From: Ancylobacter sp. Lp-2
GTDB lineage: Bacteria > Pseudomonadota > Alphaproteobacteria > Rhizobiales > Xanthobacteraceae
DNA: 64,000 nt
Assembly (NCBI RefSeq): GCF_020523795.1
Contig: NZ_JAJALI010000001.1
Location: 923,501-987,500 of the forward strand
Direction of reading: 5' to 3'
In this document: in pieces, positions 6,246 through 14,599 of the stretch
Position numbering within the stretch: position 1 is the first letter of the stretch
Layout of the letters: the number at the start of each line of letters is the position of its first letter
The notes under the pieces: generated by a model
Seen by the model: the letters and a program-made list of their open reading frames with translations, nothing else
What the model was told of the DNA's origin: nothing
Database searches by the model: none
Made by a program: the position numbers and the translations under genes

Positions 6246-8295
6246 TGGCCCAGTCCTGAATCTCAGCGGTGATCACTGGCTTCTTGGTATCGCACCCCAC
6301 CGCGACGATCAGCGCCAAGCGGGCAGCATTCTCGCCGACGCGGTTGAGAATCGGCCGGTATTGCGGATCCAGGGTCGTCCGCATGGCACGCATCCGGTCG
6401 TCGAACGCCTCGAAAAGGTCCTCGACCCCCGGTGCGAATTCGACCGTGATCGTGGGCCAAGGCTTGGCCTCGGGATTGGCAGACAGCGCGTGCCATGGCC
6501 CTGCCCCGAGATGACCTGCACTGCCGCCTAAAAGCGCCGAGACCTTCGCCGACAACTCGGATGGGACGTTGTCTAGCGACCCGGCGGGGCGTCGCACCTT
6601 CACCGGCTCGCCGTCGCCAGCGTCGATCAGCACCAGGCGACCAAGCAGGCCCTCCGAGATATTGCCGGACGAAAGCGCAGCCCAAAATGTACTTGGCGTC
6701 GACACACCGTGGATCGTCAAGCAGGGTTGGATGATCCGCTTAATATTCCCGCTGGCTTTCTCGGCGCCGCCCCAGCTTCCGGAAGGTGCACCAGTCAACT
6801 CCATCAACGCAGTGGCAATTTCCTCGCGATGAGGCGCGACATTCTTGCCCGTGTGAAGTGCCAAAAACTTCCCGAATTCGTCGATTACAGCGATGCAAGA
6901 CGGCGACTTCCGCAGGCGCCCCGCGAGGCCAGGTAGCGAACGTAGTTTGTCGGCGAAGATGTGTTCGCTCACCCGCGTTCCGTCGGGCGTCGAGTCGGCC
7001 AGTGCTTCGGCCGCGCGGATCGTGATGTCCTTGCCGAAACCGGATTCGGCGAGCGCGATCAGGTACAGATTGCTGCGCAAGCCGGTCGGCCCCCTGTACC
7101 GACGTCCGATCAACCCAGCCGTCAGCGCCAACGCCGAGGCGAGCGAGAGGTGGGGAGACGGGAAGCGAGCACAACTGGCGACCCAGCGGGCGAACTCGCC
7201 GACGGCACCAGGCGGATAGCAAAGCTCGAGGGGCAAGCCGGAGGTGCTGGCCGTTGGAATGGGCAGGGCCGCGTCCTCGTCGTCGTCATTGTCTGCGGAC
7301 GGCGGAGGTGGGGCTGTGCCGAAATGTACCGCCGCTGCCGGACGATGCTGCCAGCCAAGGGCGGCAGGATCGATCCCCATCCGGTCGCACAGCCAGAAGG
7401 CCGCATCGCGCGGGGTGGGCGCGCCGCCGTACTCGATCACAAGCTGGGTTGCGGTCGCTGACGTCTCGGTGCCGAAGTCCTGGATACCATCTGGGTGGAT
7501 CGAAACGTCCTCCTCGAACGCGCGTCCCAGATCTTTCGAGGTCACCCTCCAGGCACCGGTGCCGGATTCGCGGCGCGCCGAGGGAAACAGGGTAGGAACC
7601 CACGCCTCGAGGTTGCCGAGCGCGGCGGTGTTAACCTGCTGCCAAAAGGTCCTGCCGACATTCAGGGGCTCGGCCTTCAGCTTCGCCTTCTTCACCGGCT
7701 CGCCAACAGCAGCAAGCACTGCCTCAGCCTCGGCGAGGAAGCCGTCTACGGTCGCGCCGTCGATCATAGGTAGGTCATCCAGCGCCACCTCGAGAGGTGA
7801 CGCCGCCTCCCATTCGTACGGCTTGCCGGTGTCGGGGTGGATGCCGAACGCGACGAATTGCTGGCCCGCTCCGAGTACCTCTACTTGGCAAACGTGCCCG
7901 CCGATCCGATACTTCGCGGTGCTGATCTTCTCCCGCGGAGCGTCGGCGCGGAACAGATAAAGCGCCTTGGGTGCCTTGCCGATCCGGCAGAGCGCGTGGT
8001 TGCCGCCGGGCAGCTCGCGGACCATCGCTCCGAGCCTCGCCGCAGTGTCGACGTCGGGGACGTCGACGTCGATCGCCACGACCGCGCCTGCCAGAATGCC
8101 GGTGTTTGTCGCCTGCGGCGCGTGGCGAATGAGGCCGTCGACCTGGCGATGGTCGGGCTTCAATTTCTGCCAGCGCTTGGTCCCGTGCGGACTCTTTCCT
8201 TCGACCGGAACGGCCGTGTAGCCATTGTCGATCAACGCATGGCGCAGGGAGGCGAGCTCGGGATTGGGGGAGATATTACGCGACGCGACGGTCAT
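6193..8295 (-). CDS. Bifunctional primase/polymerase-DUF3987 protein, C-terminally truncated
   Basis: 700 aa from the ATG at 8295 (MTVASRNISPNPELASL). The N-terminal third is a prim-pol domain: GILAGAVVAIDVDVPD contains the Asp pair of the active site, and KYRIGGHVCQVEVLGAGQQFV follows. A DUF3987-type helicase/ATPase-like domain comes next, with ALAESGFGKDITIRAAEAL resembling a Walker A and CIAVIDEFGKF a Walker B. The family normally continues after the WA helix; here it ends QDWANAVAH plus eight unrelated residues, then stop, inside the holin-like gene. So the 3' end is lost, probably by deletion. It starts within the preceding small gene. Confidence 0.85.
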   Translation of the reverse strand: MTVASRNISPNPELASLRHALIDNGYTAVPVEGKSPHGTKRWQKLKPDHRQVDGLIRHAPQATNTGILAGAVVAIDVDVPDVDTAARLGAMVRELPGGNHALCRIGKAPKALYLFRADAPREKISTAKYRIGGHVCQVEVLGAGQQFVAFGIHPDTGKPYEWEAASPLEVALDDLPMIDGATVDGFLAEAEAVLAAVGEPVKKAKLKAEPLNVGRTFWQQVNTAALGNLEAWVPTLFPSARRESGTGAWRVTSKDLGRAFEEDVSIHPDGIQDFGTETSATATQLVIEYGGAPTPRDAAFWLCDRMGIDPAALGWQHRPAAAVHFGTAPPPPSADNDDDEDAALPIPTASTSGLPLELCYPPGAVGEFARWVASCARFPSPHLSLASALALTAGLIGRRYRGPTGLRSNLYLIALAESGFGKDITIRAAEALADSTPDGTRVSEHIFADKLRSLPGLAGRLRKSPSCIAVIDEFGKFLALHTGKNVAPHREEIATALMELTGAPSGSWGGAEKASGNIKRIIQPCLTIHGVSTPSTFWAALSSGNISEGLLGRLVLIDAGDGEPVKVRRPAGSLDNVPSELSAKVSALLGGSAGHLGAGPWHALSANPEAKPWPTITVEFAPGVEDLFEAFDDRMRAMRTTLDPQYRPILNRVGENAARLALIVAVGCDTKKPVITAEIQDWANAVAHRRHAHQDHVGAD

Positions 8296-8530
8296 TGGGT
8301 TCACGGCTCCGGAGAAGAGAAACAGCGTCGGCGGCGAGAGCATCGGCAATACGCGTGGGGATGGCCGCACATCTGCGACCAAACGCATTCGGTGCCCAAA
8401 GTCGCAGCGCGCCATCGGGGGTGCGCTTTAAGGTCAAGTCGTAGAGTTTGATTCCGTCCGACGTCTCGACATCGAGACGCGCAAGGTCGGACCCGCCCGG
8501 CTCCGCCGGGCGGATGCCGATGATCTTCAA
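8276..8530 (-). CDS. Small phage-type hypothetical protein (84 aa)
   Basis: The coherent part begins KIIGIRPAEPGGSDLARLDVET and reads like a small beta-rich protein (YDLTLKRTPDGALRLWAPNAFG). I place the start at the TTG four bases after the stop of the upstream gene; no ATG fits. Its 3' end overlaps the primase start by 20 bases. It belongs to the phage replication block; function unknown. Confidence 0.5.
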   Translation of the reverse strand: MKIIGIRPAEPGGSDLARLDVETSDGIKLYDLTLKRTPDGALRLWAPNAFGRRCAAIPTRIADALAADAVSLLRSREPNDRRVA

Positions 8531-8534
8531 CGGA

Positions 8535-9095
8535 TCACCATGGTGGCCTTCTGACCCTGCCGTCGGCGGCGCGGTCGGCAATAAGCGCAGCCCGACGCGC
8601 TGCGCGCCACGCCTCGACGAACCGCTCCTCGCCATCACCCGCGCCGCGGTCGCCATCGTGGAAGCCGGTCATGCGGTTTCGATACGATAGGCTGTCGTGA
8701 CAGAAGCCGATGCCTCCGCCAACGTGCGGGACGGCATCACCCCAGCCGTAGTCACCGCCGCACCATTCGGCGATGGCACCGAGCGCGATGCCCCCCGCTC
8801 GGATCGAGCCGAGGCCCGTCCCGAGAAGAAGAATGTCTCCCCGGTGCCCCGCGACGCGGGACGAGCCGCTGGCGAGCAGGCGGGCGGCCGGGGTAGGCTT
8901 AAGCTCGGGTTCGACACCAACCAAGACGGTGCTGGCGCCGATCAGTGAAAAGGTTGGCGCCCATCCGCGCGGTCCGAATGGGCGGTACTCATAGTGCCAC
9001 CCGAGGTGGTCGAAGAAGGCAGCCCAGGTTGCGTGTAGGCGAGACTCGAAGTGAAGGCCAAAGTAACGGCAAGGGCCGTTGCTGCCGAGTTCCAT
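8535..9095 (-). CDS. Phage-associated hypothetical protein with FGLHFESRLHATWAAFF motif
   Basis: 186 aa. The N-terminal motif CRYFGLHFESRLHATWAAFFDHLGW, with later WAPTFSL, is a pattern I associate with prophage proteins of alphaproteobacteria that look like inactive or divergent endonuclease folds. The middle repeats GD-rich turns (WCGGDYGWGDAVPHVG). The ATG at 9095 has CGGGAG just upstream; the TTG at 9116 is less likely. Function not established. Confidence 0.55.
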   Translation of the reverse strand: MELGSNGPCRYFGLHFESRLHATWAAFFDHLGWHYEYRPFGPRGWAPTFSLIGASTVLVGVEPELKPTPAARLLASGSSRVAGHRGDILLLGTGLGSIRAGGIALGAIAEWCGGDYGWGDAVPHVGGGIGFCHDSLSYRNRMTGFHDGDRGAGDGEERFVEAWRAARRAALIADRAADGRVRRPPW

Positions 9096-9204
9096 GGGGA
9101 GCTCCCGTAAAGACAAGACCGATCATCCGCCGCGGCGACGGTGCGGGGCGGTCTGATGCGATTGCTTATGCCCGCGGGGCGGGCGGCTGCTTGAGAAGGT
9201 GGGG

Positions 9205-9921
9205 TTAGGCAGCCCGGACTGCGGGAGCCGGGAAGATCGGCACATGCCGATCGCCAGCCGACGGCAGGAGCATGCCTCTCGTCACGCCGTTGCGGCGGCA
9301 GATACTGTAGACGTCACCGGGCTCGATATATGCCCAGATGTTGCCATCCTCCGCTTCTTCCGCGTCGGCCGCGATGTTGAAGAGCTCATCGCCGACATCG
9401 CATATGGCCTTCCAGACCGTCGGCTTCGCGACGATGCGTTGCGCCGCCCGCCAGACTAGCCGCTGGAAGGCATAACCGTCTCTTCCGCGCGCGAACAATG
9501 TCCGCACGATAGAGTCGATCCCATGGTGATCGCCCTCCGAGGCGATGAGCAGCCGAATAGGCTTCTCACGCTCGATGCAGTGCCGGCGTTCACCTGCCGG
9601 CCCGGCGGCCAGAGTAACGCCGAGCTTGAAGTGGAGCGCGCGATAGTCAAAATCGATTGATACTCGATGTGCCCCTTTACGGCTTCGTGGACGAGCCAAG
9701 CCCGAATAACAGACACTTTTCTTGCCAGACGCATCCGGCGCGTAGTTCGCACACACGCCGACGCTTTCAAGAAGATTTCCCATCGCATACATGGTCACGG
9801 CGTGGGCAGCTTCATGGTGACACACGGTTTCTAAGTAGGATGCGACGGTGAAGACGTTCTCCTCCTCCATCGGGTCGTTCTGAAACATGCCATCGAAATA
9901 GCTGCCGGTATCGAGCATCAC
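9205..9921 (-). CDS. HEXXH zinc-peptidase-like protein (FtsH M41-like)
   Basis: 238 aa. HEAAH lies at residues 36-40 in CHHEAAHAVTMYAMGN, then LAAGPAGERRH, and later EGDHHGIDSIVR. That order (HEXXH, AAG.AGE, D-containing segment) matches the peptidase half of FtsH-type M41 enzymes, but there is no AAA ATPase domain and no membrane helix. It sits between the AlpA-like regulator (overlapping starts) and phage replication genes. It may act on a regulator of the element, by inference from position. Confidence 0.6.
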   Translation of the reverse strand: MMLDTGSYFDGMFQNDPMEEENVFTVASYLETVCHHEAAHAVTMYAMGNLLESVGVCANYAPDASGKKSVCYSGLARPRSRKGAHRVSIDFDYRALHFKLGVTLAAGPAGERRHCIEREKPIRLLIASEGDHHGIDSIVRTLFARGRDGYAFQRLVWRAAQRIVAKPTVWKAICDVGDELFNIAADAEEAEDGNIWAYIEPGDVYSICRRNGVTRGMLLPSAGDRHVPIFPAPAVRAA

Positions 9922-10133
9922 GCCGCCCCCCGCTGATCCCGCGCGGCGATCCGCTGGTCGATCCAGGAATCAACCTCGGCACGAATGAATGCGATCCTGC
10001 GATCCCCTAAGGGAACCGCTGCGGGGAAGGTGCCTGCCGCCCTGCGCTTGAAAAGTTCGGCCCGCGAGAGCCCGATCTCGCGCACAACGTCGTTCACGCT
10101 CATGAGGCGAGCGCGGTTATCATTTGCCGGCAT
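9918..10133 (-). CDS. AlpA-family regulator / excisionase-like protein
   Basis: 71 aa with a MerR-like winged helix: MSVNDVVREIGLSRAELFKRRAAG, then FPAAVPLGDRRIAFIRAEVDSWIDQRI, the classic AlpA pattern (helix-turn-helix, short wing, W-containing helix). The ATG at 10133 is preceded by GGGAG at good spacing. AlpA-type proteins activate the integrase gene or assist excision; the integrase is next upstream on the same strand. It overlaps the start of the HEXXH gene by four bases. Confidence 0.8.
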   Translation of the reverse strand: MPANDNRARLMSVNDVVREIGLSRAELFKRRAAGTFPAAVPLGDRRIAFIRAEVDSWIDQRIAARDQRGAA

Positions 10134-10281
10134 ATAAACTCCCATCTTGGGAGGTGGCTAGGGATGGTTGCTAGTGCTGGCGACTGGCGCCCGCAACGTC
10201 TATAAATGTACCCCTGCTCGGCCGGCCACGCTATGCCCCCAACCGGGAGAAACTCGACGCGACGCACATTGCGAGCAGAAA

Positions 10282-11445
10282 CTAGCGAGGCGACGCGCAG
10301 TAGTCCGCCCACGCCGCCATGAGCAGGCGACGCTTCGCCAGGGCGTCACTGCGCCGGTAAGCCCTCTCAACGGAATCGCCGACGGCGTGGGCAAGAGCGG
10401 CCTCAGCCACCTCCCGAGGAAACTCGGTGGCATCGCCGCACCAATCTCGGAAGGTGGATCGAAGGCCATTTATTGTAGATTTATCGCCACTGGCCCGCCG
10501 CAGTGCGACGACCATTGCGGTATCGCTGACCGGAAGCCCGTCTTTCTCGCCCTCGAAGACGAGCGGCCCTCGGGCGACCTGCTGGCGCTCCCGAAGGATC
10601 TCGAGCGCGCGGCCCGTGAGCGGTACGGTGTGCTCGCGCTTCATCTTCATCCGGCTCGCCGGCACGGTCCAAAGTTCGGCGCCAAAATCAATTTCGTCCC
10701 ACGTCGCGCCGCGCACTTCACCGGCACGTGCGGCGGTGAGCGCTTGAAACTCAACGGCCCGTGTTCCGGTGCCATTCGCCGCTCGGAGGGCCGCCATTAT
10801 CACCGGGATGCGCGCATGGGGCGCTGCAGTATTGTGACCGCGGGTGAGCTTCTTTCGGGCCGGCAGGAGATGCTGGAGGCGACCAGACCATTGAGCGGGA
10901 TTGTCGCCTTGGTAGAGATTGCGTGCGCGGGCGTGATCGACGACCGCGGCCACGCGCATGCGCAGCCGGTCGGCGATCTCGGGCGTTTTCTGCCAGATGG
11001 GCGAGAGCAGCGTAACGATATCGTCGACGCCCACGTCGGCGATCGGCTTGGCGTGCAGCGGCTCGGCCTGCACTTCGAGCGAATGGCGCCACTGCCAACG
11101 AGATTTCTCATTTTTCAGGGCCGCATCTTTGACTGCCAGCGTGTCATCGGCGACGTCCTTGAAGGTCGTAACCTTCCGCTTACCCGGTCGGGGATCTTCG
11201 CCGCGCGCTAATTGGTCCCTTATGACTTCGGCCTTCTCGCGAGCCAGCTTGACGGACACCGGCGCCGTGCCTTGACCGTATCCGCCAAGGCCGATCTCGG
11301 TTCGAGTCCTTCCCCGTCTATATACGAAGAACCATTGCTTCGAACCGCCATCGCGCACCCGGACAAACAGTCCGTCGCCGTCGGAATACATCCCCGGACG
11401 GCTGAGCGCCTTAACCTGAGCATCCGAAAGCTTGTTCCGCGCCAT
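10282..11445 (-). CDS. Tyrosine recombinase, P4-type integrase
   Basis: 387 aa. The N-terminus has the DUF4102/P4-integrase domain (MARNKLSDAQVKALSRPGMYSDGDGL), then a core-binding domain and the catalytic domain. Catalytic residues by alignment: Arg240 (TAARAGEV), Lys near 270, Arg329 in NGLRSTFRDW, His353 (ALAHAVGDS) and Tyr363 (RAYRRSDAL). The usual His of the HGxR box is Asn326; I believe this is seen in part of the subfamily, but activity should not be assumed. The ATG at 11445 has GGGAA upstream. It defines the left island and is next to a tRNA-Leu-like end. Confidence 0.9.
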   Translation of the reverse strand: MARNKLSDAQVKALSRPGMYSDGDGLFVRVRDGGSKQWFFVYRRGRTRTEIGLGGYGQGTAPVSVKLAREKAEVIRDQLARGEDPRPGKRKVTTFKDVADDTLAVKDAALKNEKSRWQWRHSLEVQAEPLHAKPIADVGVDDIVTLLSPIWQKTPEIADRLRMRVAAVVDHARARNLYQGDNPAQWSGRLQHLLPARKKLTRGHNTAAPHARIPVIMAALRAANGTGTRAVEFQALTAARAGEVRGATWDEIDFGAELWTVPASRMKMKREHTVPLTGRALEILRERQQVARGPLVFEGEKDGLPVSDTAMVVALRRASGDKSTINGLRSTFRDWCGDATEFPREVAEAALAHAVGDSVERAYRRSDALAKRRLLMAAWADYCASPR

Positions 11446-11539
11446 CGTCGATTCCCGATGCCATAACCATAGTATCGTCACTGATGTCTTTTGGTGTGTC
11501 TAGTGTCAATAAAAGACCTTACAAATCAATATGTTGGCT

Positions 11540-11555
11540 CCTCTCCTGGGCACCA
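11540..11555 (+). other. Candidate attachment-site core (tRNA-Leu-like 3' end)
   Basis: The 16 bases CCTCTCCTGGGCACCA look like the last bases of a bacterial tRNA-Leu: half T-stem, seven-base acceptor arm CCTGGGC, discriminator A, CCA. No matching 5' part (GCCCAGG) or T-loop is nearby, so this is a fragment, as left by P4-type integration into a tRNA gene. It lies between two divergent integrase genes. No second copy was found in the window. Confidence 0.35.
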
Positions 11556-11642
11556 TCCCTTCCGAATTGCGCCTTTGGCGTCGGAAGTTGAACCCCCTCA
11601 GAGTGTTGTGCTTACGGAACTGTGTTACAGGACCGTGTATCA

Positions 11643-13454
11643 ATGCTCTTTCGGCTGGTTCGTCCGATGCGCCGTAGCGATACCCGCAATCACCAATTCG
11701 CCCTGCGCATCCCTAAAGATCTGAAGTCCCGCATGGTCGGGATGATGCTTGAGATTCCCTTAGGCGATGGCTTCGTCTCGGTCCCCATCACCGAGAAGAC
11801 CCACTACATTCGATTTTCGCTGAGAACTGCCGAGCCGTCCGACGTCAAGCGGCGACAGGCGGCGGCCCTTCAGCACGTGGAGAGCATCTTCGCGAGCCTC
11901 CGAGCCTCCGCACCGGTTGCCCTTACACACAAGCAGTGCGTAGCGCTGGCGGGAGAGGTCTACCGAGCATGGGCAGGGGAGTTGGAGAGTTTTCGCACCC
12001 GAACGGTCTTCGAGCAGACGCCGGGTGACGATGCGGACCTCGCGCTGGATTTCGAGCTGGAGGCGCTGGCAGTCCGGCATGCGACCGAGGAACTACAGAA
12101 GCTCGATAGTGCGGCGCTTGAGCGACAGATAGGCCCGTTGGTGGATCGTATGCTGATGCGACATGGCATCGTCGCAGTGGACGTTCGGTCGCGCAGCATG
12201 CTGCTCATGGAGGTCCCCAAAGCGCTGACGGAAGGGCTGGAGGCTCATGCTCGCAAGGTCGGAGGTGACTATTCACCCGACCCAAAGTCAGAGCGCTTCC
12301 CGGAATGGCAAAAGCCGTCGACCCCAAGGCTCGCCGCAGGCGCCGCAGCGGAGTCCAAGCCAGGACGCCTGACGCTGGACGACTTGCTGGAGGGGTGGTG
12401 GAAGGAGGCGAAGGCAGCGGGGCGTAAGCAAAGCACCTATGAGAGCTACCGACGCACCGTGACGGCCTTCGCGGCGTTCCTGAAGCACAAGGACCCGAGG
12501 CAGATCACACCCGAGGACGTCATCGCCTACAAGGATCATCGGATTGCGGAAGGGGTGAGCGCGAAGACGGTCAAGGATAGCGACCTTGCCGGCCTCAAGA
12601 CGGTTCTAGGATGGGCAGCCGCCAATCGGAAGATCGCTACGAATCCGGCAGCAGGAGCGACACTCAGGATCGGCCGCAAGAAACGTCTCCGCTCACCAGC
12701 TTTCACTGACGGGGAGGTGCGGGCGATTCTTTCTAAAGCGGCAGCATATCGTCAGGGAAATGCTGAGAGCTGGCAGATGGCGTCTGCCAAGCGGTGGGTG
12801 CCTTGGCTTTGCGCCTTCACGGGCGCTCGCCTTGGAGAAATCGTGCAGCTCCGTCGCCAGGACGTGCGGCAGGAGGGTGGGCGATGGGTGATCCACATCA
12901 CGCCTGAGGCCGGCACCGTGAAGACTAACGAGGCGCGGGACGTGCCGCTCCACGCTCAGCTTGTCGAGATGGGCTTCCCTGAGTTCGTGGCGGCGGCGCC
13001 CGAGGCGCGCCTGTTCATGGTGTTGTCTGGGGAGGGAGAGGAGGCTTGGCGGAAGGCGTGGCGGACGGCCAAGAACCGCGTCACCGAATTCGCGAGAGGG
13101 GCGCTGGGAGATGTGGAGGTTGCCCCCAATCATGGCTGGCGGCACCGCTTCGAGACGCTTGCGATAGAACAGGGCTTCAACGGACGGGTGGCGGATGCGC
13201 TGGTCGGTCATGCGCCCGGCCGCGTGGCAGATACCTACGGGGAAGTGACCCTGTCGGCGCGAGTGACCGCCATCGACAAACTCCCCCGGGTGGCGCTGGA
13301 GGTCGCGCCTTTCGACGTGGCGTCCCTGCGATGGGATGTCAGGGATCGCGGAGGACGTGGCGTGAAGAAGCGGGTGCTGGTCCCCAGAAATCGGCCTAAG
13401 GTGCGCCGAGGAAAGGGTGCCCATCCCAAAGCCTCTTCCCCCGGCGTCTCCTAG
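11643..13454 (+). CDS. Tyrosine-type site-specific recombinase (phage integrase family)
   Basis: 603 aa. The long N-terminal part is alphaproteobacterial-integrase-like (MLFRLVRPMRRSDTRNHQF, helical to about 230). A SAM-like core-binding domain follows (LTLDDLLEGWWKEAKAAGRK...TYESYRRTVTAF), then the catalytic domain: FTGARLGEI (Arg), TVKTNEARDVPL (Lys), HGWRHRF (His-x-x-Arg) and LVGHAPGRVADTYG (His and the nucleophile Tyr). All key residues are present. A C-terminal basic tail is unusual. It diverges from the P4-type integrase and probably marks a second mobile unit containing the orphan gene and the repeat array. Confidence 0.85.
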   Translation: MLFRLVRPMRRSDTRNHQFALRIPKDLKSRMVGMMLEIPLGDGFVSVPITEKTHYIRFSLRTAEPSDVKRRQAAALQHVESIFASLRASAPVALTHKQCVALAGEVYRAWAGELESFRTRTVFEQTPGDDADLALDFELEALAVRHATEELQKLDSAALERQIGPLVDRMLMRHGIVAVDVRSRSMLLMEVPKALTEGLEAHARKVGGDYSPDPKSERFPEWQKPSTPRLAAGAAAESKPGRLTLDDLLEGWWKEAKAAGRKQSTYESYRRTVTAFAAFLKHKDPRQITPEDVIAYKDHRIAEGVSAKTVKDSDLAGLKTVLGWAAANRKIATNPAAGATLRIGRKKRLRSPAFTDGEVRAILSKAAAYRQGNAESWQMASAKRWVPWLCAFTGARLGEIVQLRRQDVRQEGGRWVIHITPEAGTVKTNEARDVPLHAQLVEMGFPEFVAAAPEARLFMVLSGEGEEAWRKAWRTAKNRVTEFARGALGDVEVAPNHGWRHRFETLAIEQGFNGRVADALVGHAPGRVADTYGEVTLSARVTAIDKLPRVALEVAPFDVASLRWDVRDRGGRGVKKRVLVPRNRPKVRRGKGAHPKASSPGVS

Positions 13455-13474
13455 GTGCGGCGAGCCGGAGAGTG

Positions 13475-14131
13475 TTACGCCGCCGCCCAGTCTCCCAAGC
13501 TCAGAGCGAGCATGATGAGCGAAAGGTATTCCTCAAGGGGAACGTCAATGCCGGCCTTGGCGTGGTTGTCGGTCCAGTAGAGTTCCACAGCTGCGAAGAA
13601 CTCTGGACGTCCCTTTTCTGGCGGGCGAGAGGGCTTCTCATCCACGACGTAGGGGCACGTCGTGAACGCATCCCTGCCGCAGTCATGATAGTCCATGCGG
13701 GTCCCATTGGTGGTGCGCTGCTGGACCTCCTCATGGGGCTTGGCGTCGACGATCACCCGCTCGACGTAGATCGACTGCCCACGGGGGTGCTTTATGCGGA
13801 ACCGGGGGTAAGAATATCCCCTGCCTCTCCCTGCATTGTCGTTGATATTGAGGGGCATTCCGACCCCCACAGCGAGCACGATGGCGGCGGCGTCGGTGGA
13901 ATTGAACAAACGAGCAGTATTACCCTCGGGCTTCTTCTTAGAGAAGATCGAAAGCCCGACCATCGGCTGTGCGTCAGGATCGTCCCGGTATTTTAGCACT
14001 ATGTCGCGCACGGAACCGTGAGCAGGGTAGCTGTTGAAGAATTCAAGAGACGGCTTGGGATGCTGCTGCGGATCAGCTCGGTGTTTGGCCTCAGAGAGAA
14101 TGTAGGCTTTGAGGACCTGATAGGAAGACAT
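13475..14131 (-). CDS. Orphan hypothetical protein (218 aa)
   Basis: 218 aa starting MSSYQVLKAYILSEAKHRA. I recognise no domain. Visible features: NTARLFNSTDAAAIVLAVGVGMPLN, basic RFRIKHPRG, and an acidic C-terminal helix (PLEEYLSLIMLALSLGDWAAA). No signal peptide or membrane segment. The start is chosen where coherent protein begins; upstream reading is low-complexity. It is convergent with the recombinase and reads away from the repeat array at 14.6-15.6 kb, which lies upstream of it. Confidence 0.6.
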   Translation of the reverse strand: MSSYQVLKAYILSEAKHRADPQQHPKPSLEFFNSYPAHGSVRDIVLKYRDDPDAQPMVGLSIFSKKKPEGNTARLFNSTDAAAIVLAVGVGMPLNINDNAGRGRGYSYPRFRIKHPRGQSIYVERVIVDAKPHEEVQQRTTNGTRMDYHDCGRDAFTTCPYVVDEKPSRPPEKGRPEFFAAVELYWTDNHAKAGIDVPLEEYLSLIMLALSLGDWAAA

Positions 14132-14599
14132 GGAGATGTATCGTCGGGTCGTCACTGGGATAGGCCTTTCTTGGTCGAGGGTGGTGGGGGCGGGCGTGCA
14201 CAAGCGTCCTCTCCGCCATTGCAGGGGCATGGAGAGTTCGGGCCCTGTGTCGGCGACGTCACCCGCAGGCCGGGGATGTGAGATGACGTGGGAACTGGGA
14301 GGGGATCGGTGAAAGGGCGCCGAGACCCATGTGATCGACTTGAGGCTACTGGGGGTATCAGCCGGGTGGGGGTCTGGCGTGGTGAACTGTGGTGCGCCCC
14401 ATCGCACGCAGAGGCCGAGCGGAGGGGCTCTAGGTGATCGGCGTTTGGCTCACTCAGCCACCATCACCGGCCGAACGGAGGGACCGGGAGTGCTGACTGT
14501 TGCCTTGAGTGGGAAGCCGGGAATGGGGCCGCAAGTCCGGCATCAAGAGGCCGATCCTGCCGCGCTTTTCGTACAATGATGCTGGTGATTGAGGCCGTC
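14132..14599. other. Non-coding gap between orphan gene and repeat array
   Basis: No gene is supported. Composition is mixed, with several GGGGAGG tracts, but I could not fix promoter boxes for the minus-strand gene at 14131. It leads into the diverged repeat array. Confidence 0.4.

Noticed and set aside
11540..11620. A complete tRNA gene
   Set aside because: Only 16 bases at the 3' end fit; no T-loop, anticodon arm or 5' acceptor arm could be found nearby.
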